Positions 62,635 through 64,000 of a stretch of DNA of 64,000 nt are shown here, piece after piece. Under the pieces are notes generated by a model that saw only the letters and a program-made list of their open reading frames with translations, was not told the origin of the DNA and made no database searches. The translations under genes were made by a program, and so were the position numbers. Position 1 is the first letter of the stretch. Every line of letters begins with the position of its first letter. Source of the DNA: Streptomyces sp. R41 (GTDB taxonomy: Bacteria; Actinomycetota; Actinomycetes; Streptomycetales; Streptomycetaceae); contig NZ_CP163443.1 of assembly GCF_041053055.1 (NCBI RefSeq), positions 682,001 to 746,000 of the forward strand, written 5' to 3'.

Positions 62635-63405
62635 TCAGCCCGCCATCGCGCTGTCGCCGCCGTCGACCATGAGGTTGGCGCCATTGACGAACGCGGCCTC
62701 GTCGGAGCAGAGGAAGGCCGCGGCCCGCGCGATGTCCTCGGGCTGCCCCACGCGTCCGACCGGGATCCGCGCCTCCAACTGCGCCTTCGGCCCCTCGGGA
62801 TCGTCGAGGAATGGCGCGGTGGCGGACGTATAGGTCATGCCGGGCGCGATGGTGTTGACGCGGATGCGGTGCGGGGCGCCGGCCGCGCACAGATGCTTGC
62901 TCATCGCCAGCACCCCGCCCTTGGCGGCGCCGTGCGGCACCATCGGCATGAAGGGGGCACCCCGTACGGCGGCCACCGAGGCGACGTTGAGGACGGCTCC
63001 GCCGCCGCTCGCGATCAGATGCGGCCAGGCCGCCTGCGTACAGAAGTACGGGATGTCGAGCTCGTTCTTGATGGTGAAGTACCAGTCCTCGGCGGGCATG
63101 GTCTCGAACGGCCCGTTCCGCAGGGCGGACGCGTTGTTGTACAGGATGTCGATCCCGCCGAACGCCGCGATCCCCGCGTCGATCCACTCCCGTGCTCCCG
63201 CTTCGGTGGACAGGTCCACCGGCGCGAGGGACCGCATGACTCCGCCGGCCTTCTCGACGAGTTCCACCGTTTCGGCGGCGGCTTCGGAGTCGATGTCACA
63301 GCCGAATACGGTGGCGCCTTCCGCGGCGAATATCTGAGCCGCGGCCCGCCCTATTCCAGCTCCCGTGCCGCTGATGAAAGCGATTTTTCCGGCCAGTCGA
63401 CCCAT
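62635..63405 (-). CDS. SDR-family oxidoreductase with His in place of the catalytic Tyr
   Basis: 256 aa classical SDR. Cofactor motif GTGAGIGRAAAQIF and CDIDSEAAAE (NAD preference likely), NNAS near 90 and catalytic Ser in LNVASVAAV are present. The YxxxK motif reads H158-GAA-K162 (PHGAAKGG), so the general-acid Tyr is replaced by His while spacing and Lys are kept. First gene of an SDR-VOC-MFS operon behind a TTGTTC/TACGCT promoter. Confidence 0.88.
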   Translation of the reverse strand: MGRLAGKIAFISGTGAGIGRAAAQIFAAEGATVFGCDIDSEAAAETVELVEKAGGVMRSLAPVDLSTEAGAREWIDAGIAAFGGIDILYNNASALRNGPFETMPAEDWYFTIKNELDIPYFCTQAAWPHLIASGGGAVLNVASVAAVRGAPFMPMVPHGAAKGGVLAMSKHLCAAGAPHRIRVNTIAPGMTYTSATAPFLDDPEGPKAQLEARIPVGRVGQPEDIARAAAFLCSDEAAFVNGANLMVDGGDSAMAG

Positions 63406-63450
63406 GATTGCCGTGTCCCTCGTCCAGTGCCGCCGGTGTGCGGTGGTGGA

Positions 63451-63479
63451 AGCGTAGGTACGGCGTTTGGCGAGAACAA
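63451..63479 (-). promoter_or_regulatory. Promoter of the SDR-VOC-MFS operon
   Basis: Minus strand TTGTTC (63474-63479) and TACGCT (63451-63456) with a 17-bp spacer, 46 bp before the SDR ATG. Good fit to the streptomycete main-sigma consensus. Confidence 0.5.
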
Positions 63480-63597
63480 GAAAAGGGTCGGCTCAGGGCC
63501 ATCGCGGTGTCGTATGGCTGGTATGCGCGGGGTCAGCCGCGGGGGTTCTCGGCAGCTCGCGGAGTCGGCCGAGGACGGTCCCCGGCCGCCGGCGGCG

Positions 63598-63939
63598 TCA
63601 GCGGCGGGAGATCCCCGGCCGCACCGGGAGGGCCCGCACGCTGTTGCCCACGAAGCTGGGGTGACGGGAGAGTTCCGCCTCCGACACGGCGAGGTCGAGG
63701 TCGGGGAAACGGGTGAACAGTCGCTCCAGGGCGATGGTGGCCTCCAGGCGCGCCAACGGGGCACCCAGACAGTAGTGCGCGCCGTGCCCGAGGGAGAGGT
63801 GCCGGGCGGCGCCGGACCTGCCGGGCCGGGTCACGTCGAAACGGTCGGCATCGGGTCCGTGGGCCACCCGGTCGCGCCCCGCGGCCGAGTAACCGGCGAG
63901 CACCGGCGTGCCCTTGGGGATCACAGTGCCGTCGAGGGT
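63598..63939 (-). pseudogene. Cytochrome P450 C-terminal fragment
   Basis: 114 codons corresponding to the last quarter of a P450. It reads TLDGTVIPKGTPVLAGYSAA and the haem-ligand loop HLSLGHGAHYCLGAPLARLE. The frame is preceded at once by a stop codon (63940-63942) and then alien sequence, so the oxygen-binding helix and the first 290 or so residues are gone. It cannot fold as an enzyme. Confidence 0.8.
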
Positions 63940-64000
63940 TCAGCCCGGACACGTCCGAGCCGGTGTCCTCGACGACGCCGAGGAATTAGTGGCCCATCCG
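63938..64000 (-). pseudogene. Zinc alcohol dehydrogenase N-terminal scrap with in-frame stop
   Basis: Reads RMGH, stop, FLGVVEDTGSDVSGLN, matching the GHEFLGVVE-x-x-G-x-x-V element of zinc-dependent alcohol dehydrogenases with TAA in place of the catalytic-zinc Glu codon. It joins the P450 fragment directly. The rest lies beyond the window. Confidence 0.5.

Overview
This is Streptomyces-like DNA (linear-chromosome actinomycete): very high G+C with strong third-position G/C bias, GGAGG-type ribosome sites, frequent GTG starts, 4-11 bp overlaps between co-directional genes, and typical streptomycete families (GH42, GH75 chitosanase, ECF42 sigma, single-domain DhaM, many MFS pumps and regulators). 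No rRNA, tRNA, CRISPR or intact transposase was seen. The mix of catabolic, regulatory and decayed genes suggests an accessory chromosome arm rather than the core; that is an inference.

Layout. 1-4.7 kb: galactoside uptake and cleavage operon (two ABC permeases, lipoprotein binding protein, GH42). 4.7-9.1 kb: phosphoketolase, a tandem universal stress protein and two decayed genes (a USP/alcohol-dehydrogenase chimera and a GAF-kinase remnant). 9.3-11.5 kb: dhaK-dhaL-dhaM dihydroxyacetone phosphorylation. 11.5-23.4 kb: TetR/SDR pair, GH75 chitosanase, FN3 lipoprotein, LysR, PadR, FadH-like dienoyl-CoA reductase, PrmC-like methyltransferase, and a MarR-controlled membrane protein. 23.4-26.8 kb: acetyltransferase and quinone-type oxidoreductase, then a molybdopterin oxidoreductase with its flavin reductase. 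26.8-31 kb: a second tandem USP and a DevRS/OsdRK-like response regulator and GAF sensor kinase around a 43-bp tandem repeat array. 31-36 kb: CE7 esterase, HchA/DJ-1 protein and GlxA-type AraC regulator. 36.3-39.6 kb: an operon behind a PHO-box-like promoter (phosphoesterase, MFS, TolB-like protein). 39.8-46.4 kb: an E2-less 2-oxoglutarate dehydrogenase E1, a DUF6884-type protein, a TDT channel with an extra C-terminal domain, and a serine hydrolase. 46.5-49 kb: GntR regulator and two head-truncated pseudogenes. 49-57.7 kb: alpha/beta hydrolases, DHA2 pumps, methyltransferase, GH13. 57.7-60.6 kb: ECF42 sigma system. 60.6-64 kb: SDR-VOC-MFS operon and P450/ADH debris.

Two regulatory circuits stand out. 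(1) The ECF42 sigma factor with two DGPF proteins has two near-identical promoters with a 17-nt spacer: one before the sigma operon and one at the 3' end of the sigma gene, reading into an undescribed Pro-rich 128-aa protein that is translationally coupled to a drug-type MFS pump. (2) GGGCCG-N2-CGGCCC dyads lie before both universal-stress-protein loci and the DevR/OsdR-like regulator, suggesting one dormancy/redox-type regulon that has partly decayed.

A recurring theme is deletion chimeras: USP/ADH, thioesterase/SDR, P450/ADH, two divergent genes both missing their 5' ends, and a cell-surface gene beheaded behind an MFS gene.
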